From NCBI GenBank assembly GCA_030524715.1, contig JAUNGB010000002.1, forward strand, positions 1 through 64,000: DNA of 64,000 nucleotides. Direction: 5' to 3'. Below the pieces are notes generated by a model. That model was given only the letters and a program-made list of their open reading frames with translations, was not told the DNA's origin and searched no databases. The stretch's first letter is position 1. Each line of letters starts with the position of its first letter. This document shows, in pieces, positions 1 to 8,356 of this stretch. The position numbers were made by a program, and so were the translations under genes. This DNA is from Eubacteriales bacterium (GTDB lineage Bacteria; Bacillota; Clostridia; Lachnospirales; Lachnospiraceae).

Positions 1-78
1 AAGCCGATAACCTGATATGGTATTTTACGTATTTGTAAAAATCTGCATTGTGAATACTTTAATGAATCTGGAATAAAG

Positions 79-966
79 CTATTTCCAGTATTTTGCCATG
101 TAGCCGTCCGCTTCAGAAGGCGTAAGATTGAATTTCTCCATCAATCTATGAATTACCGTATCCTGCGGCACCTGAAGTTCCTGAAAGGTTTCAATACAAC
201 CTCTTATAATACCTTCGTTCAGACCTTCATTCAGACCTTCCTCTCTGGTCTGGCGCATATGTTTTTCTTCGTTATACTCATAAATACTCACGCTTTTCGC
301 CTCCGCTCTGTTTTTGGTAAGAAAATCCGACAGGATATTTTCACGGATACATTCGGTGATAGCTTTTTCTACGGCATCCTCCAGGGGCATATGTTTTGCA
401 TATTCTCTTACCCGCGCTGTATACTCTGCATAATCGCGCAGAGTTTTGCAGGCAGTCATCAATTCCTGATTATGACCGCGGTTGATATTGACAAGAACAG
501 CAGTCAGTTCCAAAGCCGGTTTATCCTCTGGTACCGTGAATAAATCCGACAGCTTCAGTTCCATAGTATCCGGAAGTTCCTTTTCTCCATTATAAAATAT
601 CACAAAATTCGGTGTCGGCAACTTTACAGCCCTCGAACCATATAAATTTTCATCTTTGGTATAGGCAGAATATAAATCTGCAAGGTACATCAGGTAACGC
701 AGTGGGAGATTGGGGCTGTAGGTAGACTGGTGCTCGTAGAGAGACAAACGCAAATTAATAAGGAAGGAAATGTCATTGTGCATGGACATATAAATAGCAT
801 TTTCCAGCGTATTAATCTCCAACAGCTCCGGATCATCATAGTGCGTACCGTGCATTGCATTATACAATTCCAGAAGCTCCCGTTTACTACTGAATATCAT
901 TTCAAACATCCGGGATTTGTAGGTGCGTTTTACCGCGGGTTCGCCTGTTGCATTTGTTTGGTTCAT
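79..966 (-). CDS. Rpn-family (PD-(D/E)XK) recombination-promoting nuclease / transposase-like protein
   Basis: A 295-residue protein of the Rpn/PDDEXK transposase-like family, whose characterised members are DNA endonucleases that stimulate recombination. The N-terminal half carries the typical FLINLRLSLYEHQS segment (about residues 67-80), in which the glutamate and glutamine of EHQS form part of the nuclease core, followed by PLRYLMYLADLY. The C-terminal third is charged and contains the repeated NEGLNEG linker common in this family before a helical tail. The ATG is preceded by an AGGAGG-type site (complement of 970-980). A detached Rpn-like tail lies 260 bp away on the other strand, which suggests repeated gain and decay of these genes here. 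The family is clear; the biological role is not known. Confidence 0.75.
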   Translation of the reverse strand: MNQTNATGEPAVKRTYKSRMFEMIFSSKRELLELYNAMHGTHYDDPELLEINTLENAIYMSMHNDISFLINLRLSLYEHQSTYSPNLPLRYLMYLADLYSAYTKDENLYGSRAVKLPTPNFVIFYNGEKELPDTMELKLSDLFTVPEDKPALELTAVLVNINRGHNQELMTACKTLRDYAEYTARVREYAKHMPLEDAVEKAITECIRENILSDFLTKNRAEAKSVSIYEYNEEKHMRQTREEGLNEGLNEGIIRGCIETFQELQVPQDTVIHRLMEKFNLTPSEADGYMAKYWK

Positions 967-1228
967 GTAAATACCTCCTTTTAGAGAGCAGGAGGAATCA
1001 GGCTAAAAATCTCCTTGAAACCTCTCTGCTATATTGTGTAATGAAAGCATTGAGATTTCTTTGTTTGATGCCAGCCGGCAGAAATGATATCAGATGCGGG
1101 AATCCGCTTAGAACAATAGAAATGAAATGCTTTGTAATATTTTAACACAGATGAGGCCATTATTCCAGAGATTTTTTTAAAACATTTGGCTACGCCGAAC
1201 TAACGAATTGAAAAGGAGGGATCCTGAG

Positions 1229-1438
1229 ATGTGTGAAGCGATGAAAACATTAATGCAAGAGGAAATGATGGAAGCGCAGAGAATAGGCGAGGCAAGAGGC
1301 GAGATGAAAGCAAAGAGGGAGACTGCATTAAAGATGAAAAAGAAGGGATATCCCGACACTACAATTGCAGATCTGCTTGAAGTCGGTTTGAATATAGTAC
1401 AGCGGTGGATCTCTGAAAAGCCATCTGTTGCGAGATAA
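1229..1438 (+). pseudogene. C-terminal fragment of an Rpn-like protein
   Basis: A 69-codon reading frame resembling only the C-terminal tail of Rpn-family proteins: a MCEAMKTLMQEEM segment, a charged helix, then a KKGYPDTTIADLL helix and a final WI motif. The nuclease domain is absent. The ATG at 1229 has an AAGGAGG site about ten bases upstream, so it could still be translated as a small protein. A longer reading from TTG at 1208 would start inside that site and is less likely. A strong terminator follows at once. Confidence 0.55.
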
Positions 1439-1471
1439 GAAATATTAAAATTGTTAAACAGCACTTTTTTA

Positions 1472-1518
1472 CGAGGGTTATGGAAACGATACAAATTTTC
1501 CATAGCCCTCGACTTTTT
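1472..1518 (+). terminator. Rho-independent terminator
   Basis: A 15-bp perfect stem (CGAGGGTTATGGAAA at 1472-1486 and its complement at 1497-1511) with a ten-base loop, followed by a T-rich run. It closes the Rpn-tail fragment. A T run also precedes the stem, so it may work in both directions. Confidence 0.8.
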
Positions 1519-1558
1519 GTAAGCGCTTCAAAAGATAGCGCAGTGTAATTCTCCCGCA

Positions 1559-1687
1559 ATGGAGGAAAAAGGGATTAAATCGGCTTTCTATAAAGATGGT
1601 CCTGCGGGGATTGGCGAAACTGCATGGCCGACAGAGATGTTGGTTGCCTGTTCATTCGACTGGAAGACAATAATTTTTCTGGATTAG
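1559..1687 (+). pseudogene. N-terminal remnant of a GH3 beta-glucosidase-type glycosidase
   Basis: A 42-codon frame whose middle reads KDGPAGIGETAWPTEML and then VACSFDW. This is the conserved DGPAG...TAWPTEML...ACSFD segment near the N-terminus of the GH3 catalytic domain; intact proteins have about 700-800 residues. Everything before and after is missing and the frame stops at 1685. I read it as the stump of a deleted sugar hydrolase gene. The match rests on recall of the GH3 motif, not on a search. Confidence 0.55.
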
Positions 1688-1738
1688 TCTTAAAAGGGAT
1701 GATATAATATAGCCAGAAAATGAAAAGAGGCATACAAA

Positions 1739-1807
1739 ATGGCATTTGTTAATAAGGACTGGAACGGAACGGGAGAGATAGAGTCCGCTGAGGGCGACGA
1801 ACTATGA
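1739..1807 (+). CDS. 22-codon ORF overlapping the start of the next gene
   Basis: A 22-codon ORF (first residues MAFVNKDWNG) whose TGA overlaps the ATG at 1804 in an ATGA junction. A GAAAAGAGG site stands 7-8 bases before it and a TATAAT box lies at 1703-1708. It resembles no leader I know. It may be a translationally coupled leader or the edge of an older gene. Its only support is the coupling and the ribosome site. Confidence 0.3.
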   Translation: MAFVNKDWNGTGEIESAEGDEL

Positions 1808-2622
1808 AAAAATATTTGCTGCCGATCATTATGTTGGCAATCTTTGAAACAGTAGCGGTTACTCTTTGGCTGACAATGGATAACCTGTTTTACCTGTTTA
1901 ACTTCAGCTACATAGGAATTTCCATAGCGTTAGGCATTTTCCTGTTTATTAAAAAATACAAAAACGCAAGGCGTGTTACGCAGCTCCTTGTAGGGCTTTA
2001 TATGCTGGTATACCTGGGGATTATCAGCGGCGAGAATATGCAGATCGAGGGATTTTGGTATTATCTTTTTATGGGAGTATTTGAAGCGGCGACCATTCAT
2101 TATGCAGTCGCCAAGATTTTCGGGCCGTTGATTTTTGGCAGAGGCTGGTGCGGGTACGCCTGCTGGACGGCAATGGCGCTTGATTTTCTCCCATACAGGA
2201 TTCCCGAAACACCGGGAAAAAAGATCGGGTGGATCAGGTATATTACATTTGCAATTTCCTTTATATTTGTTTCAGCCTTGTTTCTTTTTCATATTGGCAA
2301 TCTTGAGAAAATTATGTTTTGGGCGTTTATTATAGGGAATGTCATATACTATGCCGTTGGAATAATAGTGGCATTTGTTTTTAAGGATAATCGTGCGTTT
2401 TGCAAATACATATGTCCTGTTACGGTATTTTTGAAGCCGATGAGCTATTTTTCACTGCTGAGGATCAAATGTGATAAAAGCAAATGTATTTCCTGCGGCA
2501 AATGTAAAACTGTGTGCCCGATGGAAGTAGATGTTACAGATAATTCCCGGAAACGAAAGAACGGTACAGAATGTATTCTTTGTTTTGAGTGTGTGAAAAA
2601 TTGCCCAAAGGATGCACTGTAG
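1804..2622 (+). CDS. 4Fe-4S polyferredoxin membrane protein (NapH/CcoG-like)
   Basis: A 272-residue integral membrane protein with about five to six transmembrane segments over residues 1-200 and a ferredoxin tail. Residues near 113-118 read GRGWCGYAC, the membrane-side CxxxC motif of the NapH/NosR/CcoG group, and a CKYICP motif lies near residue 200. The tail holds two 4Fe-4S sites, CDKSKCISCGKCKTVCP and CILCFECVKNCP. Such proteins pass electrons across or along the membrane. The partner here is unknown; the neighbours are cytidine deaminase and gene remnants. Start chosen at the ATGA overlap with the upstream mini-ORF. Confidence 0.75.
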   Translation: MKKYLLPIIMLAIFETVAVTLWLTMDNLFYLFNFSYIGISIALGIFLFIKKYKNARRVTQLLVGLYMLVYLGIISGENMQIEGFWYYLFMGVFEAATIHYAVAKIFGPLIFGRGWCGYACWTAMALDFLPYRIPETPGKKIGWIRYITFAISFIFVSALFLFHIGNLEKIMFWAFIIGNVIYYAVGIIVAFVFKDNRAFCKYICPVTVFLKPMSYFSLLRIKCDKSKCISCGKCKTVCPMEVDVTDNSRKRKNGTECILCFECVKNCPKDAL

Positions 2623-2648
2623 CTGAATACCGCAGGGGGAAGGAAAAA

Positions 2649-3065
2649 ATGACAAACGCAGAATTGATTTCAGAAGCAAAGAAAGCAAGAGAACATGCAT
2701 ATGCACCATATTCAAAGCATAAGGTAGGCGCCGCCCTTGTTACAAAAAGCGGAAAAATCTATCACGGATGCAATATTGAGAACGCTGCGTACGGGCCGAC
2801 CAACTGCGCGGAAAGAACAGCGTTTTTCAAGGCCGTTTACGACGGCGAAAGAGAATTTGCGAAAATTGCGATCGTGGGCGGATTAGAAGGGACAGACGGT
2901 GACGACACATGCGCGCCATGCGGCGTCTGCCGCCAGGTAATGATGGAATTCTGTGATCCGGAAACCTTCAGGATTATTTTGGCGGATGGAAAGGATAAGC
3001 AACTGGAGTTTACGCTTAAGGAATTGCTGCCCTATGGCTTCGGTCCGGAGAATCTTGACAAATAA
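2649..3065 (+). CDS. cdd: cytidine deaminase
   Basis: A 138-residue zinc enzyme that deaminates cytidine and deoxycytidine to uridine and deoxyuridine in pyrimidine salvage. Visible motifs are the NIENAAYGPTNCAERTA segment (zinc-binding Cys and catalytic Glu of the C-A-E motif) and PCGVCRQ (two further zinc cysteines); the length is normal. The ATG at 2649 is chosen because GGGGGAAGGA precedes it and the family N-terminus (AREHAYAPYSKHKVGAAL) follows. An in-frame extension to 2589 would overlap the upstream gene and lacks homology. A terminator follows. Confidence 0.92.
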   Translation: MTNAELISEAKKAREHAYAPYSKHKVGAALVTKSGKIYHGCNIENAAYGPTNCAERTAFFKAVYDGEREFAKIAIVGGLEGTDGDDTCAPCGVCRQVMMEFCDPETFRIILADGKDKQLEFTLKELLPYGFGPENLDK

Positions 3066-3101
3066 AAGTGATTGAATGCTGAAATTTTTAACATAATCAA
3101 A

Positions 3102-3146
3102 GAATATCCGGGAGCCCTTGCTTTCATGGTTCCCGGATATTTATTG
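3102..3146. terminator. bidirectional terminator between cdd and the lacI-type gene
   Basis: A GC-rich inverted repeat (AATATCCGGGAGCC at 3103-3116 and GGTTCCCGGATATT at 3128-3141) with an 11-base loop and T-rich or A-rich flanks on both sides. It sits between two convergent genes and can serve both. Confidence 0.8.
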
Positions 3147-4151
3147 CTATTTTTCAGTCTTGGCCTCTCCGGTTGAGCTCCTTATAATGAGCTGTGCATG
3201 AAGAAGCAAAGTCCCGATAGAAATCTGGTTTATCAGGCTTTCTAATACATGGAATCCGCTTTTGCCAATCTGGATCCGGTTTTGCCTGATGGTGGTCAGA
3301 GGAGGGGCGGTATAGGCGCAGAAGGGAAGGTCGTCAAACCCGATAATACTGATGTCTTCCGGTACATGATATCCAAGCTGCTGGCACTGAAGCATTGCTG
3401 CGTTGGCAAGTTGGTCATGGCTGCATATGATTGCAGTAACACCCATTTCCAGCAATTTCGGGAGATATTTTTCTACACATTCCGCAATCATGTAGGTACT
3501 TCTGGCGCGGGTGCGGTCGGCATTTAATCCGGCTTGGCGCAGTGCATGGAAAAAGGCTTTATGCCGTGCCTGCATGATATGGGAACCGAGAGCGGCGCTT
3601 AAGTAGCCGATACTCTTATGGCCTTGCTGTTTCAGATGGGAAACTGCAAGAGTCATTCCCTCATTATTATCAACCCCAACGTAGGCAACCGTGGGGTTGT
3701 CAAAGACATAATTGTCATACAAGACGGCAGGAATCTTGCTGGTATGAAAATCTTTCATCCAGGGAGTGGCGAAATTGAATCCCATTACAAATGCCCCTAT
3801 GTAATTATTTTGAATCATAAACACATCATAAGGCGTATCCTTCTGTAATTTATCTGTCACTTGTACAACATCAACGGTATAACCAGCCGGTTCGGCCAAC
3901 TGGCGGAACCCCAGTATAATGTCATAGGCAAAATGATGTGTTTCTTTATATTCCATATTATCTATCAGGATACATAATTTTTTTTCTGTATCCTTCTGGC
4001 GGCGGAGTTTTTTTGTGTACCCCAGTTCTACTGCTGTTTCTAATATTTTTTTCTGTAATTCTTCACTGATATTGGCGGTGCCATTTAGCGCTTTGGAGAC
4101 GGTACCCTTGGAAATTCCCAATTTATCAGCAATATCTTGCATTCTGGCCAT
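3147..4151 (-). CDS. LacI-family transcriptional regulator of the maltodextrin locus
   Basis: A 334-residue LacI/GalR-type repressor. The N-terminal helix-turn-helix reads MQDIADKLGISKGTVSKALN (residues 4-23), followed by the hinge helix ISEELQKKILETAVELGY. The rest is a periplasmic-binding-protein-like sugar sensor with IIGFDDLPFCAYTAPPLTTIRQ near residue 275. It is divergent from the binding-protein and permease operon, with 370 bp between them, so it most likely controls that operon in response to a maltodextrin-type sugar. A candidate palindromic operator lies between the -35 and -10 boxes of that operon (4433-4448). Confidence 0.85.
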   Translation of the reverse strand: MARMQDIADKLGISKGTVSKALNGTANISEELQKKILETAVELGYTKKLRRQKDTEKKLCILIDNMEYKETHHFAYDIILGFRQLAEPAGYTVDVVQVTDKLQKDTPYDVFMIQNNYIGAFVMGFNFATPWMKDFHTSKIPAVLYDNYVFDNPTVAYVGVDNNEGMTLAVSHLKQQGHKSIGYLSAALGSHIMQARHKAFFHALRQAGLNADRTRARSTYMIAECVEKYLPKLLEMGVTAIICSHDQLANAAMLQCQQLGYHVPEDISIIGFDDLPFCAYTAPPLTTIRQNRIQIGKSGFHVLESLINQISIGTLLLHAQLIIRSSTGEAKTEK

Positions 4152-4275
4152 AGAATCGTTTTCCCTACTTTATACAAATTAATGAAATTATTATATCTAA
4201 ATTAACATTATATCTAAATTTAAATCGAAAAGCAAATTTTTTTGTTTAAGAGAAGAAAAAGCCTGAAGAAAGAGT

Positions 4276-4308
4276 GTTGCTGTTCACATCTACAATGTAA
4301 ACAGTAAT
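4276..4308. repeat. short palindromic repeat, GTTACTGTT family
   Basis: An imperfect hairpin with arms TTGCTGTTCACAT and ATGTAAACAGTAA around a CTACA loop. It closely resembles sequences at 59021-59053 and 50991-51022, and looser versions occur near 49911. It lies in the 370-bp gap between the lacI-type gene and the transporter operon. Confidence 0.55.
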
Positions 4309-4427
4309 AGAGAAAAAAGTTTCTTGGAGTTTCTTAAAAACAAAAAGAAAAATATGGCATAATGCATAAAATAAAGTGAATATAATTGTGAAAAATGAAA
4401 GAAATTTAAGAATATAAAAATAAATTC

Positions 4428-4456
4428 TTGAAACTTAAACGCAAAAGTAGTATAAA
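4428..4456 (+). promoter_or_regulatory. promoter and candidate LacI-type operator of the maltodextrin operon
   Basis: TTGAAA at 4428-4433 and TATAAA at 4451-4456 are separated by 17 bp. Between and partly overlapping them, 4433-4448 reads ACTTAAACGCAAAAGT, a 16-bp imperfect palindrome (ACTT/AAGT outer arms) with the central CG usual in LacI-family operators. The promoter call follows from consensus; the operator is inferred. The remaining A/T-rich gap 4152-4521 shows no gene. Confidence 0.5.
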
Positions 4457-4521
4457 TAATAATTGAAATAGGAAACTAAAGGAAACAATTATATCAAAAG
4501 AAAGGGAGGAAAGAGAGGAAC

Positions 4522-5760
4522 ATGAAGAAAAGGTTAGCAATTTTGACTGTCGGCATTATGGGAATGTCTCTGATGGGCGGATGCGGCAATACGGCCCGGA
4601 CTGCGTCAGAAGATGGCGGGGTAGAGAGCGTGCGTCTGATGGTGTGGGCTCCTTCAGAGGATCAGTCAAAAGACAGCGGGGAATGGCTGCAGACATGCTG
4701 TAAGGCATTTGCGGCGGAACATCCGGAGTATGATATCCAGTTTGTGTATGGTGTGGCTGATGAGGCAACGGCTGCAAATACGGTGGCACAGGATCCTGAG
4801 GCAAGCGCAGATGTTTTTATGTTTGCAAATGATAACCTTACGGTATTGACGGATGCAAAGGCGGTGGCAAAATTCGGGGGAATTTACGAAGAACAGATTA
4901 TGGCAACAAACTCCCGGACAGTAACGGATTCTGTAAGGGAGGATGGTTTCCTTTATGGGGTGCCGTTTACAACAAATACCTGGTATATGTACTATGACAA
5001 GAGCGTTTTCTCCGAAGAGGATGTTAAAAATCTGGATACTATGCTGGAAAAGGGAGTGGTTTCCTTCCCGTTTACAAATTCATGGTATTTGCCTTCTTTC
5101 TATGTGGGAAATGGATGTACTCTGTTTGAAGATGGTACAGTGGAAGAAGCAGGCGTTGATTTTGCAGGCGAAAAAGCCGAGGAAGTCACTGACTATCTGA
5201 TTGATCTGATCGATAATCCGAATTTCGTGGTAGATGCAGACGGCTCCGGAATGGCAGGTTTACGTGATGGTAGTATTAACGCTATGTTTACAGGTTCCTG
5301 GGATGCAGCAAGTATCAAGGAGATTTTGGGAGACAATATGGGAGTTACCTCTCTTCCGACCTACACCCTCAATGGCGAGGAAAAGCAGATGATGGCTTAT
5401 GCGGGATCCAAGGCGGTAGGAGTGAATGCAACTTCTGATCATATGGTAGCATCCATTCAGCTTGCGGTTTATCTATGCTCGGCAGAGGCACAGAAGCTTC
5501 ATTATGAATTGAGGAATGTGGTTCCATGCAATACGGAGCTTCTCAAGGACGAGAGCATTGCCTCAGATATGCTGGTAACAGCACAGAATGACACCTTTGA
5601 CAATACCTCGATTCTTCAGCCGTTCGTAAGTGCGATGTCGAACTGCTGGACACCGGTAGAAAATATGGGTAAGGGAATCCGTAACAAAACGGTTACCCAT
5701 GAGAATTCAAAGGAACAGACGCAGGGCATGAATGATGCGATGAACAGCAACGGACTCTAA
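4522..5760 (+). CDS. maltodextrin-type ABC transporter substrate-binding lipoprotein
   Basis: A 412-residue family 1 solute-binding protein anchored outside the membrane. The N-terminus has a lysine-rich start, a hydrophobic segment and the lipobox LMGGC with the acylated cysteine at residue 21. The mature part has the MalE-like order: VRLMVWAPSED near the start, a DVFMFANDNL loop, GVPFTTNTWYMYYDKSVF, and a FTGSWDAASI segment. It delivers the sugar to the two permeases that follow at once in the same direction. Its neighbours (pullulanase, debranching enzyme, malQ stump) point to maltodextrins or starch products. No ATPase gene is present, as is common where a shared MsmK/MalK-type ATPase is encoded elsewhere. 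Confidence 0.88.
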   Translation: MKKRLAILTVGIMGMSLMGGCGNTARTASEDGGVESVRLMVWAPSEDQSKDSGEWLQTCCKAFAAEHPEYDIQFVYGVADEATAANTVAQDPEASADVFMFANDNLTVLTDAKAVAKFGGIYEEQIMATNSRTVTDSVREDGFLYGVPFTTNTWYMYYDKSVFSEEDVKNLDTMLEKGVVSFPFTNSWYLPSFYVGNGCTLFEDGTVEEAGVDFAGEKAEEVTDYLIDLIDNPNFVVDADGSGMAGLRDGSINAMFTGSWDAASIKEILGDNMGVTSLPTYTLNGEEKQMMAYAGSKAVGVNATSDHMVASIQLAVYLCSAEAQKLHYELRNVVPCNTELLKDESIASDMLVTAQNDTFDNTSILQPFVSAMSNCWTPVENMGKGIRNKTVTHENSKEQTQGMNDAMNSNGL

Positions 5761-5787
5761 TGAAAGAAGATAAAAGAGGTAAAGAAT

Positions 5788-7167
5788 ATGGGATTATTTA
5801 AGAAAAGAATAAATGATTTTCCGACTCCCTATACGGTAACCGCAGCAGTGAAAGAAGGCGGGATGGAAACAAAGCTGTCTATGCTGGTGATGGGGTTGGG
5901 AAATATCGTACATAAACAGGTGATAAAAGGCCTGCTGTTTCTGGCTGTTGAGCTGGCATATCTTGTTTTTATGATAACAAGTGGATTTCATTGTATAGCA
6001 ATGCTTCCCTCTCTTGGCTGGGTGGAGCAGGAGGAAGTCTGGAATGAAGCGCTGCAGATTTATGAATATACGCAGGGCGACAATTCAGTGTTGATTTTGT
6101 TATATGGTGTCGCCACCATTATGCTGACGCTTCTTATGGTTTATTTATGGAGAGAGACTTTAAAAAGCGCTTATCAGGCAGAATGTCTGGATAAGGCCGG
6201 AAAGCATGTGAAGACTTTTACGGAGGATCTGAAATCACTTCTTCATGAAAATGTACATAAGCTTTTGATGACTCCTTCACTGGCTTTTATATTCGGCCTG
6301 ACTGTACTGCCGCTGGTCTTTATGATCTGCATGGCGTTTACCAATTACAGTAAGATCGACAACCATCTGGTTCTGTTTGACTGGGTGGGGCTGGAAAACT
6401 TCCGGACGCTTTTTGATTCCAGCAGTATTTTGGGAAGTACTTTCTGGTCTGTACTTGCGTGGACATTGATCTGGGCATTCTTTGCTACATTTACAAACTA
6501 TATCTTTGGTATGATCCTGGCAATGGTGATCAATCGAAAAGATACAAAGGCAAAGGGATTCTGGCGTTTCTGTTTTGTATTATCATGTGCAGTGCCGTCC
6601 TTCGTATCTCTGCTTATCATGAGAACCATGCTCCAGCCAAATGGTGCGGTGAATGTTCTGCTCCGTAATCTGGGATTTCTGGGGGCGGACGGTGCGCTTC
6701 CGTTCTTTACAGATCCGCTCTGGGCAAGGGTTACCGTAATTGTTATTAATATCTGGGTAGGTGTACCCTATACGCTGCTCCAGTTGACTGGTGTGCTTCA
6801 GAACATTCCGGGAGAATTATACGAAGCAGCAAGAGTGGACGGCGCCAATGCCGTACAGATTTTTTTCAGGATCACGCTGCCGTATATGCTGTATATTACC
6901 ACCCCGTATCTGATCGCGACATTTACAGGCAATGTAAATAACTTTAATATTATTTATCTGCTTTCCGGCGGTGATCCGGTAACAAATCTGGCGTCCACGG
7001 CAGGAAGCACTGATTTACTGGTTACCTGGCTCTATAAGCTGACGATCGATAAGCAATACTATAATGTTGGTGCGGTCATCGGTATTCTGACATTCGTTAT
7101 CCTGGCGGTTGGCGCATTGCTTACCTATCGTAACAGCAAATCCTATAAAGAAGAAGGGGGATTCTAA
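5788..7167 (+). CDS. maltodextrin ABC transporter permease, MalF-like
   Basis: A 459-residue inner-membrane permease with about eight transmembrane segments. An N-terminal extension with two or three segments (residues 20-135) precedes the conserved transport core, as in MalF and GanP. The EAA loop that contacts the ATPase reads YEAARVDGANAVQIFFRITLP (residues about 345-365). It forms the translocation pore with the MalG-like subunit, which starts three bases downstream. The start is supported by an AGAGGT site before the ATG at 5788. Confidence 0.9.
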   Translation: MGLFKKRINDFPTPYTVTAAVKEGGMETKLSMLVMGLGNIVHKQVIKGLLFLAVELAYLVFMITSGFHCIAMLPSLGWVEQEEVWNEALQIYEYTQGDNSVLILLYGVATIMLTLLMVYLWRETLKSAYQAECLDKAGKHVKTFTEDLKSLLHENVHKLLMTPSLAFIFGLTVLPLVFMICMAFTNYSKIDNHLVLFDWVGLENFRTLFDSSSILGSTFWSVLAWTLIWAFFATFTNYIFGMILAMVINRKDTKAKGFWRFCFVLSCAVPSFVSLLIMRTMLQPNGAVNVLLRNLGFLGADGALPFFTDPLWARVTVIVINIWVGVPYTLLQLTGVLQNIPGELYEAARVDGANAVQIFFRITLPYMLYITTPYLIATFTGNVNNFNIIYLLSGGDPVTNLASTAGSTDLLVTWLYKLTIDKQYYNVGAVIGILTFVILAVGALLTYRNSKSYKEEGGF

Positions 7168-7169
7168 AG

Positions 7170-8042
7170 ATGGCAGCAAAAAGACAAAAATCCGCTAAAC
7201 GTACACGGTTGATAAATAATACGATCGTCCATATTGTGTTGGCGATATTGGCAGCAGTATGGGTATTTCCAATCGCGTGGGTAGTTCTGACGAGCTTCCG
7301 GGCAGAAAAAGGTTCTTATGTATCCACATTTCTTCCCCAGGGATATACGATCGCAAATTATGTCCGCCTGTTTACAGACACCACACTTTTAAATTTCCCG
7401 AAAATGTTTGGAAATACATTATTCATTGCGATTTGTTCATGCATTTTATCCACATTTTATGTGCTGTCCGTATCCTATTGTCTGTCCAGGCTTCGTTTTA
7501 AGATGCGCAAACCATACATGAATATGGCGATGATCCTTGGACTGTTTCCGGGATTTATGTCCATGGTGGCCGTATACTTTATTCTGAAAGCGCTGGGACT
7601 CTCAGAAGGAGGGCTGATCCGTCTGGCATTAATTCTCTGCTACTCAGGAGGCGCAGGTTTGGGATTCCAGATTGCCAAGGGATTTTTTGATACGATTCCT
7701 ACGGCGATTGACGAAGCGGCGCTGATCGATGGCTGCACCCGCTGGCAGATCTTTACAAAAATGACACTTCCACTGAGTAAGCCGGTGATTGTTTATACGG
7801 TACTGACTGCGTTCATCGGACCGTGGGTTGACTTTATTTTTGCGAAGGTTATCTGCCGCGCAAATGCAGATTATTATACCGTTGCAATTGGATTATGGAG
7901 AATGTTGGAGAAAGAGTACATTGACAGTTGGTACACTTGTTTTGCGGCAGGTGCTGTGCTGATCTCAATTCCGATTGCCGGACTGTTCATGTTCCTTCAG
8001 AGATACTATGTAGACGGAATGTCAGGAGCAGTAAAAGGTTAA
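7170..8042 (+). CDS. maltodextrin ABC transporter permease, MalG-like
   Basis: A 290-residue six-helix permease subunit. The EAA motif is IDEAALIDGCTRWQIFTKMT (about residue 180-200), and the family C-terminus ends with the short GMSGAVKG tail. It overlaps functionally with the MalF-like subunit and is spaced two bases from it, so both are co-translated. After it the operon originally continued into malQ, now only a stump. Confidence 0.9.
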   Translation: MAAKRQKSAKRTRLINNTIVHIVLAILAAVWVFPIAWVVLTSFRAEKGSYVSTFLPQGYTIANYVRLFTDTTLLNFPKMFGNTLFIAICSCILSTFYVLSVSYCLSRLRFKMRKPYMNMAMILGLFPGFMSMVAVYFILKALGLSEGGLIRLALILCYSGGAGLGFQIAKGFFDTIPTAIDEAALIDGCTRWQIFTKMTLPLSKPVIVYTVLTAFIGPWVDFIFAKVICRANADYYTVAIGLWRMLEKEYIDSWYTCFAAGAVLISIPIAGLFMFLQRYYVDGMSGAVKG

Positions 8043-8052
8043 TGGGAAATGC

Positions 8053-8090
8053 GGGGATATTGCGGTGAGACGCTGCAGTATCCCTTTTGT
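8053..8090 (+). terminator. weak hairpin/terminator after malG-like gene
   Basis: GGGATATTGCG at 8053-8063 pairs with CGCTGCAGTATCCC at 8071-8084, followed by TTTTGTT. It may end or attenuate the transporter transcript before the debranching genes. The stem has internal mismatches. Confidence 0.45.
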
Positions 8091-8127
8091 TACGCCGGTA
8101 AAAAGCAAAGGAAAGGAACAAAATTTT

Positions 8128-8217
8128 ATGAAAAGAGCAAGTGGAATTTTACTTCCGGTTTCCAGTATTCCGTTAAAATATGGAATTGGCGCATTCTCAG
8201 GAGAGGAATATAAATAA
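8128..8217 (+). pseudogene. malQ: malQ (4-alpha-glucanotransferase) 5' stump
   Basis: Twenty-nine codons that read MKRASGILLPVSSIPLKYGI and then GAFSGEEYK before TAA. This is the start of GH77 amylomaltase (usual form: MKRSSGILLP, then SLPS.YGIG.F, then A..FVDFL; about 500 residues). The frame stops exactly where the conserved FVDFL would follow, and an inverted-repeat element begins within 20 bases. I read it as a malQ gene lost by deletion or insertion, leaving its ribosome site (AAAGGAAAGGAAC) and start behind. Confidence 0.7.
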
Positions 8218-8233
8218 TGTATAAAAATTAGGC

Positions 8234-8356
8234 GTGTTTCAATTATAGTTGACAAATATGTGTTCGGGAAACTGCTTCAAACCCGCATAAACACTAGAAT
8301 TGAAGGCATGCAAGGATTTGAAGAGTGTCAACTAAATAGATTATTATATGAAACAC
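8234..8356. repeat. inverted-repeat element at the malQ deletion point
   Basis: Two inverted pairs frame this 123-bp stretch: GTGTTTCA (8234-8241) with TGAAACAC (8349-8356), and TAGTTGACA (8246-8254) with TGTCAACTA (8326-8334). An inner pair GCTTCAA (8274-8280) and TTGAAGGC (8300-8307) adds a third stem. It resembles a miniature transposon remnant or a structured RNA. The right end covers the start codon of the following HAD gene. Confidence 0.5.
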
